Assembly (NCBI RefSeq): GCF_026262505.1
Contig: NC_067203.1
Coordinates: 17,062,392-17,126,391, forward strand
Reading direction: 5' to 3'
DNA length: 64,000 bases
Origin: Trichomonas vaginalis G3
Taxonomy: Eukaryota; Parabasalia; Trichomonadida; Trichomonadidae
Each line of letters starts with the position of its first letter. Positions within the stretch are counted from its first letter, which is position 1. Below the pieces are notes generated by a model, which saw nothing but the letters and a program-made list of their open reading frames with translations, was not told where the DNA came from and made no database searches. Of this stretch, positions 28,650 to 39,382 are shown in pieces. The position numbers and the translations under genes were made by a program.

Positions 28650-29039
28650 ATGATTATTTTTACTCGAGGCTGTGAAATCGATGACGAAGATTTCGACCTA
28701 ATTGCTCGGCTCGCAGTTAAACTAATGCTAGAGGATCCTATGTTTCGCAATCGTATTTTTTCTTCTCCTGTAACGTTTTCCCCATTTGGCTTTATACTAG
28801 AGAAACTAATTTTGAAATACCTAATCAAGCACAATGCACCAGAAAACGTCATTTCTTTTATAAGAGACTTCTCCAAAGCTGCACAAGTTATTGATGACTT
28901 TTTCATTGATTTTTCCGATCCTATTGATTCAAGAAAGTATTGGAAAGAATTTGACTACAGCCTCTTGGATGAAGAAAATCCAATAGTAGAGTATTTAGAG
29001 AATCAAAAACAAAACAAAATCAAAACTACAATTTCATAA
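28650..29039 (+). CDS. Small acidic helical protein, function unknown
   Basis: 129 residues. The N-terminal ~85 residues are helical with conserved-looking hydrophobic spacing (LIARLAVKLMLEDPMF, then FGFILEKLILKYLIKH). The C-terminus is acidic and polar. No family recognised. The initiator just upstream supports expression. No membrane segment. Confidence 0.5.
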   Translation: MIIFTRGCEIDDEDFDLIARLAVKLMLEDPMFRNRIFSSPVTFSPFGFILEKLILKYLIKHNAPENVISFIRDFSKAAQVIDDFFIDFSDPIDSRKYWKEFDYSLLDEENPIVEYLENQKQNKIKTTIS

Positions 29040-29500
29040 TTCATTGACTCTTATATTAAATAATAAGAGATAAAAACTTGACAGACCTTTAACGAGAGAT
29101 AAAAATATTCTTTACAAAATTCAAAATTTTTATACATTAGTGAATTTCATAACTTTACTAAGATTGCATTACACAAACAGCCTCCTTTTCTGAGTACTTG
29201 AATGAGCTCACATATGTCATTCACGTAAGTGCTATTTTAAGATATTTATTAATTTTCATCAACTTCTGCAATTTGGGTGTGAAAAACTATAGGAAATCTG
29301 TGTAGTATTTATAATACCTAATGATATTGTTTAGATAGTTCCTTTTTACGATTTTAAATTTTTAAAAGAGTTATTCATAGCCATAGAAATAGTATAGCTC
29401 AAGGACAATCAATTGCATAATCAAGCTCAAGATGTGAGTTGTAAAAATTTTTTTCGATATGTTAAATTTAAGCTGTAGGTTTTAATGTATAGCATATAAT
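29040..29500. other. Intergenic region between convergent genes
   Basis: AT-rich 3' flanks of two convergent genes; nothing recognised. Confidence 0.5.
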
Positions 29501-30070
29501 TTATTTCTTGTGCTTAGCAGCAGCCTTTTCCTTCTTAGCCTCGCGGAAAGCCTTAAGCTTATCTGTCTTCTCCTTGAAGAGATCCTTCTTGGCCTCTTCA
29601 GCCTTGATAACACGGAACTTGATTTCATTCTTAGCCTTTGGAAGAGCGAAGAGAGACTCATCGTTAACCTGCTCGGCTGTTTCGCCCTTCTTTACCTTGA
29701 TAAGGCGAGATTTGTAAGCAACAAGGCGTTCAACGTTCTCCTTAACTAAGGCATCCTTAGAGTGAGCACGGCGCTGGTCAACAGCGATGCCCTGGAAACG
29801 AGCAAGAGCTGGATCGAATCCAGCAGATGTAAGTTCGGCTGGTGTGAAGCCACGGCCAAGGCGGACTTTCATGTTGTAGCGAACTGTTGGGCAGCGAACA
29901 ATTGGGCGGAGTGGTCCCTCGGCTGGACGTGGGGCGATTGCTTTAGCACGAAGATTGCGAGCATTGCGGCGGCGTTGAGCACGAGCCGGGTCATCGAAGA
30001 ATGTCTTTACGCGGTGGTACCAGTATTTACGAAGGTGATCGTTTGGAATTTGGTTGTTCTTAGCTACCAT
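29501..30070 (-). CDS. RPL13: 60S ribosomal protein eL13
   Basis: 189 residues, a normal length. It carries the family core: KYWYHRVKTFFDDPARAQRRR, then APRPAEGPLRPIVRCPTVRY, then KVRLGRGFTPAELTSAG, and the IAVDQRR motif. The C-terminus is Lys/Ala-rich. It is a component of the cytosolic large ribosomal subunit, placed near the helical expansion segments. Base composition is clearly GC-richer than its neighbours, as expected for a highly expressed gene. The stop is within TAAATT, fitting the trichomonad UAAA-type polyadenylation signal. A CCGTT box lies just upstream (30083-30095). Confidence 0.97.
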   Translation of the reverse strand: MVAKNNQIPNDHLRKYWYHRVKTFFDDPARAQRRRNARNLRAKAIAPRPAEGPLRPIVRCPTVRYNMKVRLGRGFTPAELTSAGFDPALARFQGIAVDQRRAHSKDALVKENVERLVAYKSRLIKVKKGETAEQVNDESLFALPKAKNEIKFRVIKAEEAKKDLFKEKTDKLKAFREAKKEKAAAKHKK

Positions 30071-30082
30071 TTATCAAAAAGG

Positions 30083-30095
30083 CCAACGGTTTGGG
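30083..30095 (-). promoter_or_regulatory. Myb-type box AACCGTTGG upstream of eL13
   Basis: The minus strand reads CCCAAACCGTTGG, 13-25 bases before the ATG. AACNG is the core Myb half-site. Similar CCGTT/ACGTTT boxes precede several other genes in the window. Confidence 0.5.
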
Positions 30096-30333
30096 CCATT
30101 TGTACTTTGAAGATTTTATCGAAATTAATATTATATATAGATTGACCATACATAATTTGATGATGAATCTAAAAAATTAGAACTTGAAACTAAGAAAATT
30201 TCTTTGATTTAAATCAAATTAGCATAAATCGATTAAATAGATATGGTTTTGCTCTTAAAATAGAAAAATATTATAGTATTAACTATCAGGATTCGGATTT
30301 GAGGAATCACTACTCCGATCATTTTCTCAGAAA

Positions 30334-30410
30334 AATTGAGAGGAAATTTTAAATAATCATTATCGTCTCCTCCTCCATAAAGGCACTTTTCCTGATCTAA
30401 ATGAATGTTT
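30334..30410. repeat. Degraded third copy of the Maverick-flanking repeat
   Basis: Contains ATTGAGAGG, then AAATAATCATTATCGTC, then CACTTTTCCT in the same order and spacing as in 3790-3860. It lies in the spacer upstream of the BspA-like gene. Confidence 0.55.
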
Positions 30411-30489
30411 CACAATTTTATATAACACTTAATATATGAATAAAATATGACATAAATATTTCTCGTATTGACGATATAGATTTTTCGGA

Positions 30490-30499
30490 TCATTTTTCA
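30490..30499 (+). promoter_or_regulatory. Initiator-like TCATTTTTCA
   Basis: TCA-Y-T-W match, six bases before the ATG at 30505. Confidence 0.5.
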
Positions 30500-30504
30500 A
30501 CAAC

Positions 30505-33072
30505 ATGCTTTTTAATTTCATGATTTTCACAGAAATGGTTTATTGCTCCTCAGATTCGGATACTCTTATCATTCCTGATGGAACATCTCGCATAAATACC
30601 AGCCAATATGCTCACCGGAGCAATTTTTCAACAATTGTTTTTCCAGAAACGTTAAAGTCCATTGACGAAAATTCATTTTATAACTGTACAAGTTTACAAA
30701 GCCTTGACTTACCTCCAAACTTAGAAATTGTTTCAGGAGCTGCATTTGCACTTTGCAAAAACTTAAAAGTAGTCACATTTCATTCAAAATATACAACTAT
30801 TTCATACCAATCGTTCTATCAGTGTACCAATCTTGAAACAATAACTTTTCCTACTTCGATTTCAGAAATTAATTTTTATACTTTTTACGATTGCATTAAT
30901 CTAGGCCATATATCTCTTCCAAATACAATCAATAAAATTGAGAAACGTGCGTTTTTTAACTGTTCAAAGCTAACGTTTGATTCTTTACCAACATCTTTAG
31001 TTGAGATTGAACCTGATGCATTTAAATATTGCTATAGTATTGAAAGCATTGAAATACCAGAAAAACTAAACATGATTTTCTCAGGATCATTTGCATACTG
31101 TGAACATTTGAAAAGAGTAATATTTCATTCACAAATTGATGAAATTCCTAATAACCTATTTTTAAATTGTACAAGTCTTGAAACAGTTCAACTCCCTTCA
31201 TCTTTGAGAGTAATTGAAACAAGCTCTTTTTGCGCCTGCATTAATCTCGGTAAAATATCACTTCCAGATACAATACAGGAAATACAAGCAAAAGCATTTT
31301 ATCTTTGCCTTAAATTAACATTTGATTCACGACCAAAAGATCTTAAATATATTCGTGAAGAAGCATTTCAGGAAAGCGGTGTAACACATTTAACTTTTCC
31401 AGCATCTCTAGATTTAGTTGATATCAACAGTTTTCAATATTGCCCTCTATTAGAAAGGATAGAATTTTTAAATAAAAATACGAAAATAGATAGTACTGCA
31501 TTTGCGATGTGTTACAAATTAGTTGAAATAAAACTCCCTTCAAATCTTGAAATAATTGAACCTTTCACTTTTGAGGAAGATATTTCATTGAAATCAATTA
31601 TTATACCAGATACAGTTTATAAAATTGGGCAAGAAGCGTTTCGGGATTGCATTGGTTTAGTCAACATCAAACTTCCGAGTGGAATCAAAGAAATTGAATT
31701 TGCCTTATTTACAAATTGCTCTTCATTAGAAAAACTCATCTTTCCAGAAAGTGTGGAAACTATTGCTGAATATGTTTTAGAAGATTGTAAAAGTCTTAAA
31801 AGTATTGTATTTTTAGGCAAATCAACAAATATAGAAACAATCAGCTTCCTAGGATATGAATCATTAGAATCTGTTACTCTTCCAAGTGAAATAGAAATAA
31901 TTGATAAACAATTTTTTGTCAATTGCATAAATTTGCGAGAGTTTAAAGTTCCAAAGAAAGTTGAACGAATTCAAGAATCAACTTTTGAAAATTGCACGAG
32001 TTTGGTAAATATAGAAATTCCCGAGTCAGTAAAATATATTGATTCTAGAGTTTTTTATAATTGCTCGAAACTCAAGAGCATAACAATTCCAAATTCAATC
32101 AAATCTGTTTCAGATTATTGTTTCTGTTCATGCGAATCTCTTGAAAAGGTTGTTATGAATGAAAATCTATTAGTGATTGGAAATTCATCATTCCAGCATT
32201 GCCATTCATTGAAAACCATGAATTTTCCAGTTTTTCTGAACTCGATCAAATCATTTGCATTTATGGATTGCTCTGGGTTAACAGAGCTTTCATTGCCAGA
32301 CACTCTTACAGAAATTTGTGAAAAATCATTCTTTGGCTGCATATCATTGCAAGTTATATCGCTTCCGAAGAAATTGAATTCTTTAGGAAAATATTCATTC
32401 TCTAATTGCAGTTCATTAAGAGAAATTATTATTAATTCAGATTGTTCACTTGATCCAAACGCTTTCGATGACTCTAATAATATCGAAAAACTTATCATTA
32501 AAAATCAAAACAATGATATACATAAACAAAAGGCGCTTCATCAATTAGTTAAGTCTATCACATTTAATTCATATTTCAAAGAATATCCAACAATATCAGA
32601 GTTTGTCAATGTTGAACATGTTTCTATAATTTCAGAAATTAGTGACTCAATCATCAATGACAATTTCGTGAACTCATCAAATTTGAGCATCAACATTACA
32701 GGTAACATTCATAAGATTTCAGACAACTCATTTTCTAATAGTAATATCAACTACTTTCTATACTGTGGCAATCAAACTATCGAAGGTAAATTCTTTGCTC
32801 ATAACAAACCCAAAAATCTTTCAGTTTATAGACTCTATCCATCTAAACAAATTGGCGGCATCAAAGCTAAAAGAAATGCAGATTGTCCTAACCTTCCTTA
32901 TCAAAGAACAAAGCTCAAACCGATTTATATTACTTTGATTATAATATTCTGTGCTATTGTAGTTATAGCTGCTACTATTACTTTAATAAAAGTTCATATA
33001 TATCGTAAGCACCAAAGGAAAATTGAAGGAAAAATGCTCTTGGAAAAATTGGTGAATGACGAGTTCGGGTGA
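30505..33072 (+). CDS. BspA-like leucine-rich repeat surface protein
   Basis: 855 residues. The N-terminus (MLFNFMIFTEMVYC) is a possible signal peptide. About 28 repeats of ~23 residues follow with the Treponema pallidum/BspA LRR pattern, such as FYNCTSLQSLDLPPNLEIV and FENCTSLVNIEIPESV. Near residue 800 there is a single membrane helix (IYITLIIIFCAIVVIAATI), then a short basic cytosolic tail ending NDEFG. This is the classic architecture of trichomonad BspA-like proteins, thought to mediate adhesion. An initiator motif precedes it. The other BspA-like gene of the window is on the minus strand at 47024-48796. Confidence 0.93.
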   Translation: MLFNFMIFTEMVYCSSDSDTLIIPDGTSRINTSQYAHRSNFSTIVFPETLKSIDENSFYNCTSLQSLDLPPNLEIVSGAAFALCKNLKVVTFHSKYTTISYQSFYQCTNLETITFPTSISEINFYTFYDCINLGHISLPNTINKIEKRAFFNCSKLTFDSLPTSLVEIEPDAFKYCYSIESIEIPEKLNMIFSGSFAYCEHLKRVIFHSQIDEIPNNLFLNCTSLETVQLPSSLRVIETSSFCACINLGKISLPDTIQEIQAKAFYLCLKLTFDSRPKDLKYIREEAFQESGVTHLTFPASLDLVDINSFQYCPLLERIEFLNKNTKIDSTAFAMCYKLVEIKLPSNLEIIEPFTFEEDISLKSIIIPDTVYKIGQEAFRDCIGLVNIKLPSGIKEIEFALFTNCSSLEKLIFPESVETIAEYVLEDCKSLKSIVFLGKSTNIETISFLGYESLESVTLPSEIEIIDKQFFVNCINLREFKVPKKVERIQESTFENCTSLVNIEIPESVKYIDSRVFYNCSKLKSITIPNSIKSVSDYCFCSCESLEKVVMNENLLVIGNSSFQHCHSLKTMNFPVFLNSIKSFAFMDCSGLTELSLPDTLTEICEKSFFGCISLQVISLPKKLNSLGKYSFSNCSSLREIIINSDCSLDPNAFDDSNNIEKLIIKNQNNDIHKQKALHQLVKSITFNSYFKEYPTISEFVNVEHVSIISEISDSIINDNFVNSSNLSINITGNIHKISDNSFSNSNINYFLYCGNQTIEGKFFAHNKPKNLSVYRLYPSKQIGGIKAKRNADCPNLPYQRTKLKPIYITLIIIFCAIVVIAATITLIKVHIYRKHQRKIEGKMLLEKLVNDEFG

Positions 33073-33781
33073 TGATTAGGTGCCAAAAGTGCTTACTCTT
33101 AAACAACCGTCGGATTTCCGGGTGAAATCGTGACACACTTTCGTCTTTCGTAGGCAGTGGTGGTTGTTACAAAAGGTAACTTCGAATGTAGCGTGAAATC
33201 TGCAAAAAAAATTCTGAAATTTGAATGGAGAACACAAAAATTGAATAGTTTACGTCAATAAAAAAGAGAAAAATGAAGCCAATGTGTCTCGAACCTAGGA
33301 CTTAGAGCAGCAATCCCACTGTTTATCAAATTACACTACATGCATCTCTCACCTCAGTGAATGAGATCAACTATATGATAACTTTTTCCCCATTATATTC
33401 TTCTGGAAAAGTGACAAATAGCAACTTTGACCCTCTCTCTTCGGGTGATTTTTACAAACTCTATTATATTATTATCTGATCTTAATCTTCTTAATTTTTT
33501 TCTAATAAAATCGTTATCTTTCACATTATTATATCTTTTAATTAATCTAACAATAAAATGCAATATAGTATTTTTACTATATGACGGTATCATCCATTGG
33601 ATAATTTAATGATTCTTAGAGAAAAATTGCTAAATATTTTTCGCAGTGATTGAATATCAAACATTTCAAGTGCCATCGCTATAATCAGCAAGTTGATTAT
33701 TTTTTTACATTATCCTTTACCATCAGATTTTTTTTATATGAAATCACTAAATAAATTTATGAAAAAGTGACAAAAAATAAA
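33073..33781. other. Spacer with GC-richer structured segment and a tRNA-like remnant
   Basis: 33075-33200 is GC-richer than typical spacers and can form a long-range stem (AACAACC near 33101 with GGTTGTT near 33163), suggesting a structured RNA. On the minus strand, 33275-33355 has an A-box-like TAGTGTAATTTG and a B-box-like GGTTCGAGAC but poor T-arm pairing. Neither is strong enough to annotate as an RNA gene. Confidence 0.3.
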
Positions 33782-36700
33782 ATGGCTGCAACTCCACAGC
33801 CACAAAAAATTACTTCATCAGAATTAAAAGAGAAATATAATCAATTAGCCATTAAATATAAAAAGGCTAAGGAAGATATTGATAAATATTCTCATAATCA
33901 AAAAATTTTAGAAGATGCAGTTAAGCAAAGAGATGAAATTATAGGCCAAGCTGAACAGAAATTTAAAGAAGCTGCTTCTAAATATCAAGATGTCTATCAA
34001 AAGTATCAAAATAACGAAAAACAAATTTCGGAATTGGCTGAAAAGACTTTAAGTCAAGAAAAATCACTTGAAATAGAGTATGCTAAGAATAAGAGATTTG
34101 CACAAGAGATTTTAAAGTTAAGATCTCAATTGGAAAAGCAAAATAAAGAAAATGATGAAGCAAAAATTTCAGATAATGAAGCTATCAACGAACTAATTGC
34201 AGAATTTAATAAAGAAAGAAGAGAACTGTTGAGTAAAATTGAAGAACTTGAAAAACAACAAAGAATGAACTCTCCTGATGCCGAACAAATTTCGAAACCA
34301 AAAGATGATATTGTTGATGACTTTCTCCAGAGAATCGATGAATTAATGAGAGAAAATGAATCACTGAAAGAACAATTAGCATCAAAACCAGCACAAAGCC
34401 AAGATTTACTGGATTTTTCGTCAAACCAAAATAATTCGAATTTTAATCAAAGTTCAAATCAACAGAATTCGCAACAAAATATGTTGCTTGATTTATTTGG
34501 TGAACAACAGCCTGCAAATCAGAGCCAAAATACTGATATTCAGAGATTAAATGATAAAATTTCGCAATTAGAGAAAGAACTCGCAGAAAAAGATGACCAA
34601 ATTAATGAACTCGCTAATCTTATTGAAGAAAATGATAAAAAACAAGGAACTCAGCAAAATCAAAATTTAAATCAAAATGACGAAGACGCAATTCAAAGTT
34701 TAGTAACAAAATATGAAGAAGAAATTGATGATATTAAGAAAAATAACCAGAACGAAAAAGAAAATTTAATTAATCAGATTAATGAACTTAAAAATTCCTT
34801 GAAAAACAAAGAAATCTCATCAGAAAATGATCTGAATGAGATGAAAATCATTATTGAGCAGACAAGTAAAGATTATGAAACAAAAATTCAAGATTTGATG
34901 ACAAATTTGGAGGAAAATTCCCAAAAACTCAATGAAATGTCACAGAAACTTAAAGAATCTGAAGAAAAGAATCAAAAGCTCAACGAAATGTCCATGTTGC
35001 AAGCATCAAATGATGCTGAAAAAGAGAAATTTATTAAAGAAATTTCGAATTTGACAAAAGAAAACGAGAAATTGCAAACTGTTCTTAATGAAAATGAAAA
35101 GAATAGAACAGAGAATGAAAGATTGGTTGCCGAAAACCAGAAATTGAATTCTGATCTTCATGAAATTGGAGAAGTAAATAAGAATCTTCAAACCGAAATT
35201 GAGAAATTAACGGAGATAATGAAATCTGAACAAAACAACAAAGAAAATGAAATGATGTCTCTTTTATCTCAAAAGGAAGAACAAGTTCAAGCGCTTCAAG
35301 TCAAATTGAATCAAACAAATCAAGAAAAAGAAAAACAATTTGAAGATTTATCACAAAAACTTAAACAGTTAGAAGCAGAAAAACAGAAATTAAATGATGA
35401 TTACGAATCAAAGATTAATGAAATCCAACAAAATGATAATGAAACATTCACAAATTATCAAAATCAAATCAAAGAAATGATGATTAATAATGAGAACTTA
35501 CAAAACGAAAACAAATCTCTCCAAGAAAAGATTTCATTGAATGAAAAGAGTGACAATGAAAAAGTTTTGAGTCTTGAAGAACAGTTAAAGGAATCAAAGA
35601 ATTCTATTTCATCTCTTCAAGAACAACTTAAATCATCTCAACAAACAATCGAAAATCTTGAGAAAAACATTTCAGAGAAATCTGAAACATATAATGAAAA
35701 GATCAAGTCTCTAACAGACGAACTTTCTACAATTCAAAATACGAATGAAAACTTACAAAACGAAATCAAATCTCTTCAAGAAAAGCTTTCAAATAATGAG
35801 AAAAATGACAATGAAAAGATATTGAATCTTGAAGAACAATTAAAGAATTCACAGAATGAAGTCAGAATTGGCCAAGAGAAACTTTCAAAGTTTGAAAATG
35901 AATATGACCAAATGAGATCCAAATTATCACTAATGGAAAAAGAACTTTCGACATCGCAGAAGATGAAAGAGAGTTTGCAAAAGGAAAAAGAATCTCTCCA
36001 AGAAAAGATTTCATTGAGTGAAAAGAGTGACAATGAAAAAGTTTTGAGTCTTGAAGAGCAATTAAATAATTCAAAGAATATGATCACAAATTATGAACAA
36101 AATGAGAAAGAACTTCAATCTCAATTGTCAACATTAAATGAAGAACTTTCAACATCGAAGAAGATGATTGAAACTCTTGAAGAAAAGATCTCAAACAATG
36201 AGAAGAATGGAGATGAAAAAGTTAAATCATATGAAGAACAACTTAATTCATATAGAAATACAATCAATGAACTCCAGCAAATTACACAAAGCAACGAAGA
36301 AAAAATTAAATCTCTTGAATCCCAGAATAAAGATCTCCAAGAAAAGATTTCTTTAAGTGAGAAAAGTGAAAGTGATAAAGAGAAATCATATGAAGCACAA
36401 CTCAATAACTTGAAGCAGCAAGCACAAAATCATATTTCTTCGCTTAATCAACAAATCGAATCTTTGAAACAAGAAATTTCAAGTATTCAGCAAAATGATA
36501 ACGAAACATTCACAAATTATCAAAATCAAATCAAAGAAATGATGATTAATAATGAGAACTTACAAAATGAAGTTCAATCTCTCCAAGAAAAGATTTCATT
36601 AAATGAAAAAAGTGACAATGAAAAAGTTTTGAGTCTCGAAGAGCAATTAAATAATTCAAAGAATATGATCACAAATTATGAACAAAATGAGAAAGAACTT

Positions 36701-39166
36701 CAATCTCAATTGTCAACATTAAATGAAGAACTTTCCACATCGAAGAAGATGATTGAAACTCTTGAAGAAAAGATCTCAAACAATGAAAAGAGTGACAATG
36801 AAAAAGTTTTGAGTCTTGAAGAACAGTTAAAGGAATCAAAAAATTCTATTTCATCTCTTCAAGAACAACTTAAATCATCTCAACAAACAATTGAAAATCT
36901 TGAGAAAAACATTTCAGAGAAATCTGAAACATATAATGAAAAGATCAAGTCTCTAACAGACGAACTTTCCACAATTCAAAATAAGAATGAGAATTTACAA
37001 AACGAAATCAAATCTCTTCAAGAAAAGCTTTCAAATAATGAGAAAAATGACAATGAAAAAGTTAAATTATATGAAGAACAACTTAATTCTCTGAAGAAAG
37101 AGAATGACAATCTTAAACAAGAGATGTCTGATATTCAGAAAAGTGATAATGAGACATTTGAAAATTACCAAAATCAGATCAAAGAAATGATGCAGAATTT
37201 GGAAGAAGCCGAAAATAAAGTTTCAACACTCCAAGAACAAATTTCAATGAATGAAAAGAGTGATAGTGAAAAAGTTACTTCTTATGAAGCAAAGATCGCT
37301 CAAATGCATCAAGAAAAGAAAGAACTTGAAAAGAAATTCACGGCAGCCAAACAAATTGTTTCAAACAACAGACAAGAAAAGAAAGAAATGGAAGAAAAGA
37401 TAAATTCATTGACAAAACAGGTTTCAGATAAAGATGAAGAGTTACAGAAATCTAAAGAAGAAATTGAATCATTAAATCATAAGGTCACATCAAATGAAGC
37501 TGAAAAGCAAAAAGTTGCTGAAGATCTCCAACAAAAATTGTCTGAAATTGAATCATTGAAACAAAAATTGACTGAAAAAGAAAATGATGTTCAAAAAGTA
37601 ACAGAACAAAACAAATCCATCGAAGACCTCAAGCAACAAATATCAGAGAAAGAGAAAGTAATTACTGATAATCAGAAAACAATAGAAAATCTTTCATTCG
37701 AGTTAACAGAACTCAAACAAAAGAAGGATGACTCGGAAAAAGATAAAGAAATAATCCAAAATTTGACAAAAGATTTAGAAAAAATGAAGGCAGATTTGGA
37801 CTCCAAACAAAAGGAAAATGATGAAATTAGATCTAGATTGAACAGAGAAATCGAAGACAATAAGCAGGCATTGGCGAAAGCTGTTGAAACTGCTAAAATT
37901 TTATCAGAAGAAAACGAAAAATTGACAAAACAAATGGAACAAGTTTCTTCTTCAGAAACTGAAAAGTGCCAAGTTTTATCCTCTAAAATATCTACTTTAG
38001 AAAGTCGTTTACAGAGTTCTGAAACAAGAGCAACCTCTGTTTTGGAAGATAGAAATCGTTTATCATCAGAATTATTAAGAACAATGAGTGAACTCAAAGA
38101 ATCTAAAAACGAAAAGGATAAAATAACTCAAGAGTTCAATGATAAGATTAAAGAGCTCGAGAGCAATTCTAGAGAACAGACTGCAAACTACGAAGGAAAA
38201 ATCAAACTTTTGGAGTCAGAAAAATCTTCTTTGGAAACTAAAATCAATGAAGATCAATTGAAGATTTCCAATTTGGAGAAAAACGTTCAGAATCTTTCAA
38301 ACAAGAATTCTGTTTCTGATAATGAAGTATCTAAACTGAAGGAAGACAACAGTAAACTCAAGAATCAGATTTCAAACTTCGAAGTAGAAATCATGCAAAT
38401 CAAAGAATCAAATGATTTGTTGACATCTCAAAACGAGAAATTAAGAGAGAGTAAGAATAAATTGCAGCAAAATGTTAATGATTTAGAAGCAACAAAGAAG
38501 GATTTGACTCAAAAAATGGCTCAAATGAAATGTGACAGTAGAGAAAACGAAATTAATTCTTTACTTGAAACAAAGAAATCTCTTGAAGAAAAAATTTCTG
38601 TTCTTCAAAACCAAATTGCAACGATTTTAAAGGATAAAAGTGATTTAGCTGAACAAATTGAGCTCAAAGAAATAGACATCAAAGACCAGATGCTCAAATA
38701 CAAAGAGCAAATGAGCCAAAATGATAATGTCGTTTTCGAAATGAGAAAAGAAAAAATTGAGTTAGAAAATCAAATCAAAGAAATTAAATACCAAAATGAG
38801 TTGAATGTCAGTAAAATGAACCAAGAAAAAGAAGAATTAACTAAATCTTATGAAGAAAAGATCCTTTTGTACGCAAAGAAAGTTCAACAATTATCAAGAA
38901 AACTTCAAAAAGTTTCTGAAAATCAATCCCCACAAAAACCAAAGCCAGCCGAAACTCAGCAGCAAAATGATAAAAGTTTAATGCCAGAATACATCCAAAA
39001 AGTACTTCTTCAGTTCTTTATTCAAGACGGATCAACTCGTGAAAGTATGATTCCAGTCATTTTAACTCTTGTCGGATGTGATCAGCAAGCAATTAACCAA
39101 GCTATTAGATCTTGGAAAGATTCACAACAAGGACCTTCAAAGGCCTTTGGACTCTTTAAATTCTAA
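33782..39166 (+). CDS. Long coiled-coil golgin with C-terminal GRIP domain
   Basis: 1794 residues from the ATG at 33782 (MAATPQ; an upstream in-frame GTG is not needed). Almost entirely Glu/Lys/Gln/Asn-rich coiled coil, interrupted by an Asn/Gln-rich linker at about residues 215-250. The last ~55 residues (MPEYIQKVLLQFFIQDG, then PVILTLVG) match the GRIP domain, which binds ARL1-type GTPases on the trans-Golgi. The protein is expected to tether vesicles at the Golgi. Several coiled-coil segments are internal duplications (see findings). A golgin this long fits the large trichomonad parabasal Golgi. Confidence 0.85.
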   Translation: MAATPQPQKITSSELKEKYNQLAIKYKKAKEDIDKYSHNQKILEDAVKQRDEIIGQAEQKFKEAASKYQDVYQKYQNNEKQISELAEKTLSQEKSLEIEYAKNKRFAQEILKLRSQLEKQNKENDEAKISDNEAINELIAEFNKERRELLSKIEELEKQQRMNSPDAEQISKPKDDIVDDFLQRIDELMRENESLKEQLASKPAQSQDLLDFSSNQNNSNFNQSSNQQNSQQNMLLDLFGEQQPANQSQNTDIQRLNDKISQLEKELAEKDDQINELANLIEENDKKQGTQQNQNLNQNDEDAIQSLVTKYEEEIDDIKKNNQNEKENLINQINELKNSLKNKEISSENDLNEMKIIIEQTSKDYETKIQDLMTNLEENSQKLNEMSQKLKESEEKNQKLNEMSMLQASNDAEKEKFIKEISNLTKENEKLQTVLNENEKNRTENERLVAENQKLNSDLHEIGEVNKNLQTEIEKLTEIMKSEQNNKENEMMSLLSQKEEQVQALQVKLNQTNQEKEKQFEDLSQKLKQLEAEKQKLNDDYESKINEIQQNDNETFTNYQNQIKEMMINNENLQNENKSLQEKISLNEKSDNEKVLSLEEQLKESKNSISSLQEQLKSSQQTIENLEKNISEKSETYNEKIKSLTDELSTIQNTNENLQNEIKSLQEKLSNNEKNDNEKILNLEEQLKNSQNEVRIGQEKLSKFENEYDQMRSKLSLMEKELSTSQKMKESLQKEKESLQEKISLSEKSDNEKVLSLEEQLNNSKNMITNYEQNEKELQSQLSTLNEELSTSKKMIETLEEKISNNEKNGDEKVKSYEEQLNSYRNTINELQQITQSNEEKIKSLESQNKDLQEKISLSEKSESDKEKSYEAQLNNLKQQAQNHISSLNQQIESLKQEISSIQQNDNETFTNYQNQIKEMMINNENLQNEVQSLQEKISLNEKSDNEKVLSLEEQLNNSKNMITNYEQNEKELQSQLSTLNEELSTSKKMIETLEEKISNNEKSDNEKVLSLEEQLKESKNSISSLQEQLKSSQQTIENLEKNISEKSETYNEKIKSLTDELSTIQNKNENLQNEIKSLQEKLSNNEKNDNEKVKLYEEQLNSLKKENDNLKQEMSDIQKSDNETFENYQNQIKEMMQNLEEAENKVSTLQEQISMNEKSDSEKVTSYEAKIAQMHQEKKELEKKFTAAKQIVSNNRQEKKEMEEKINSLTKQVSDKDEELQKSKEEIESLNHKVTSNEAEKQKVAEDLQQKLSEIESLKQKLTEKENDVQKVTEQNKSIEDLKQQISEKEKVITDNQKTIENLSFELTELKQKKDDSEKDKEIIQNLTKDLEKMKADLDSKQKENDEIRSRLNREIEDNKQALAKAVETAKILSEENEKLTKQMEQVSSSETEKCQVLSSKISTLESRLQSSETRATSVLEDRNRLSSELLRTMSELKESKNEKDKITQEFNDKIKELESNSREQTANYEGKIKLLESEKSSLETKINEDQLKISNLEKNVQNLSNKNSVSDNEVSKLKEDNSKLKNQISNFEVEIMQIKESNDLLTSQNEKLRESKNKLQQNVNDLEATKKDLTQKMAQMKCDSRENEINSLLETKKSLEEKISVLQNQIATILKDKSDLAEQIELKEIDIKDQMLKYKEQMSQNDNVVFEMRKEKIELENQIKEIKYQNELNVSKMNQEKEELTKSYEEKILLYAKKVQQLSRKLQKVSENQSPQKPKPAETQQQNDKSLMPEYIQKVLLQFFIQDGSTRESMIPVILTLVGCDQQAINQAIRSWKDSQQGPSKAFGLFKF

Positions 39167-39366
39167 ATTATTTATAATTATTTTTCTTTATAATTGTAAT
39201 TCTTTTAAATATCTATATATAAACAAAAATTATTAAATGCAATCACATTTATCTCTTTATAAACACAAATTTGAATTTATATTTAACAAATTGTTAAATG
39301 CTCATTCTGTAATTTTCATGCCATAAGTTCACTATTTCATGATTATCATACTTGTAATGATTGATT

Positions 39367-39377
39367 TCATTTTTATT
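39367..39377 (+). promoter_or_regulatory. Initiator-like TCATTTTTATT
   Basis: TCA-Y-T-W match, six bases before the ATG at 39383. Confidence 0.5.
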
Positions 39378-39382
39378 TTTGA

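Noticed and set aside
33275-33355. Minus-strand tRNA gene
   Set aside because: A- and B-box-like motifs exist, but the T-arm and acceptor arms do not pair; kept only as a low-interest observation.
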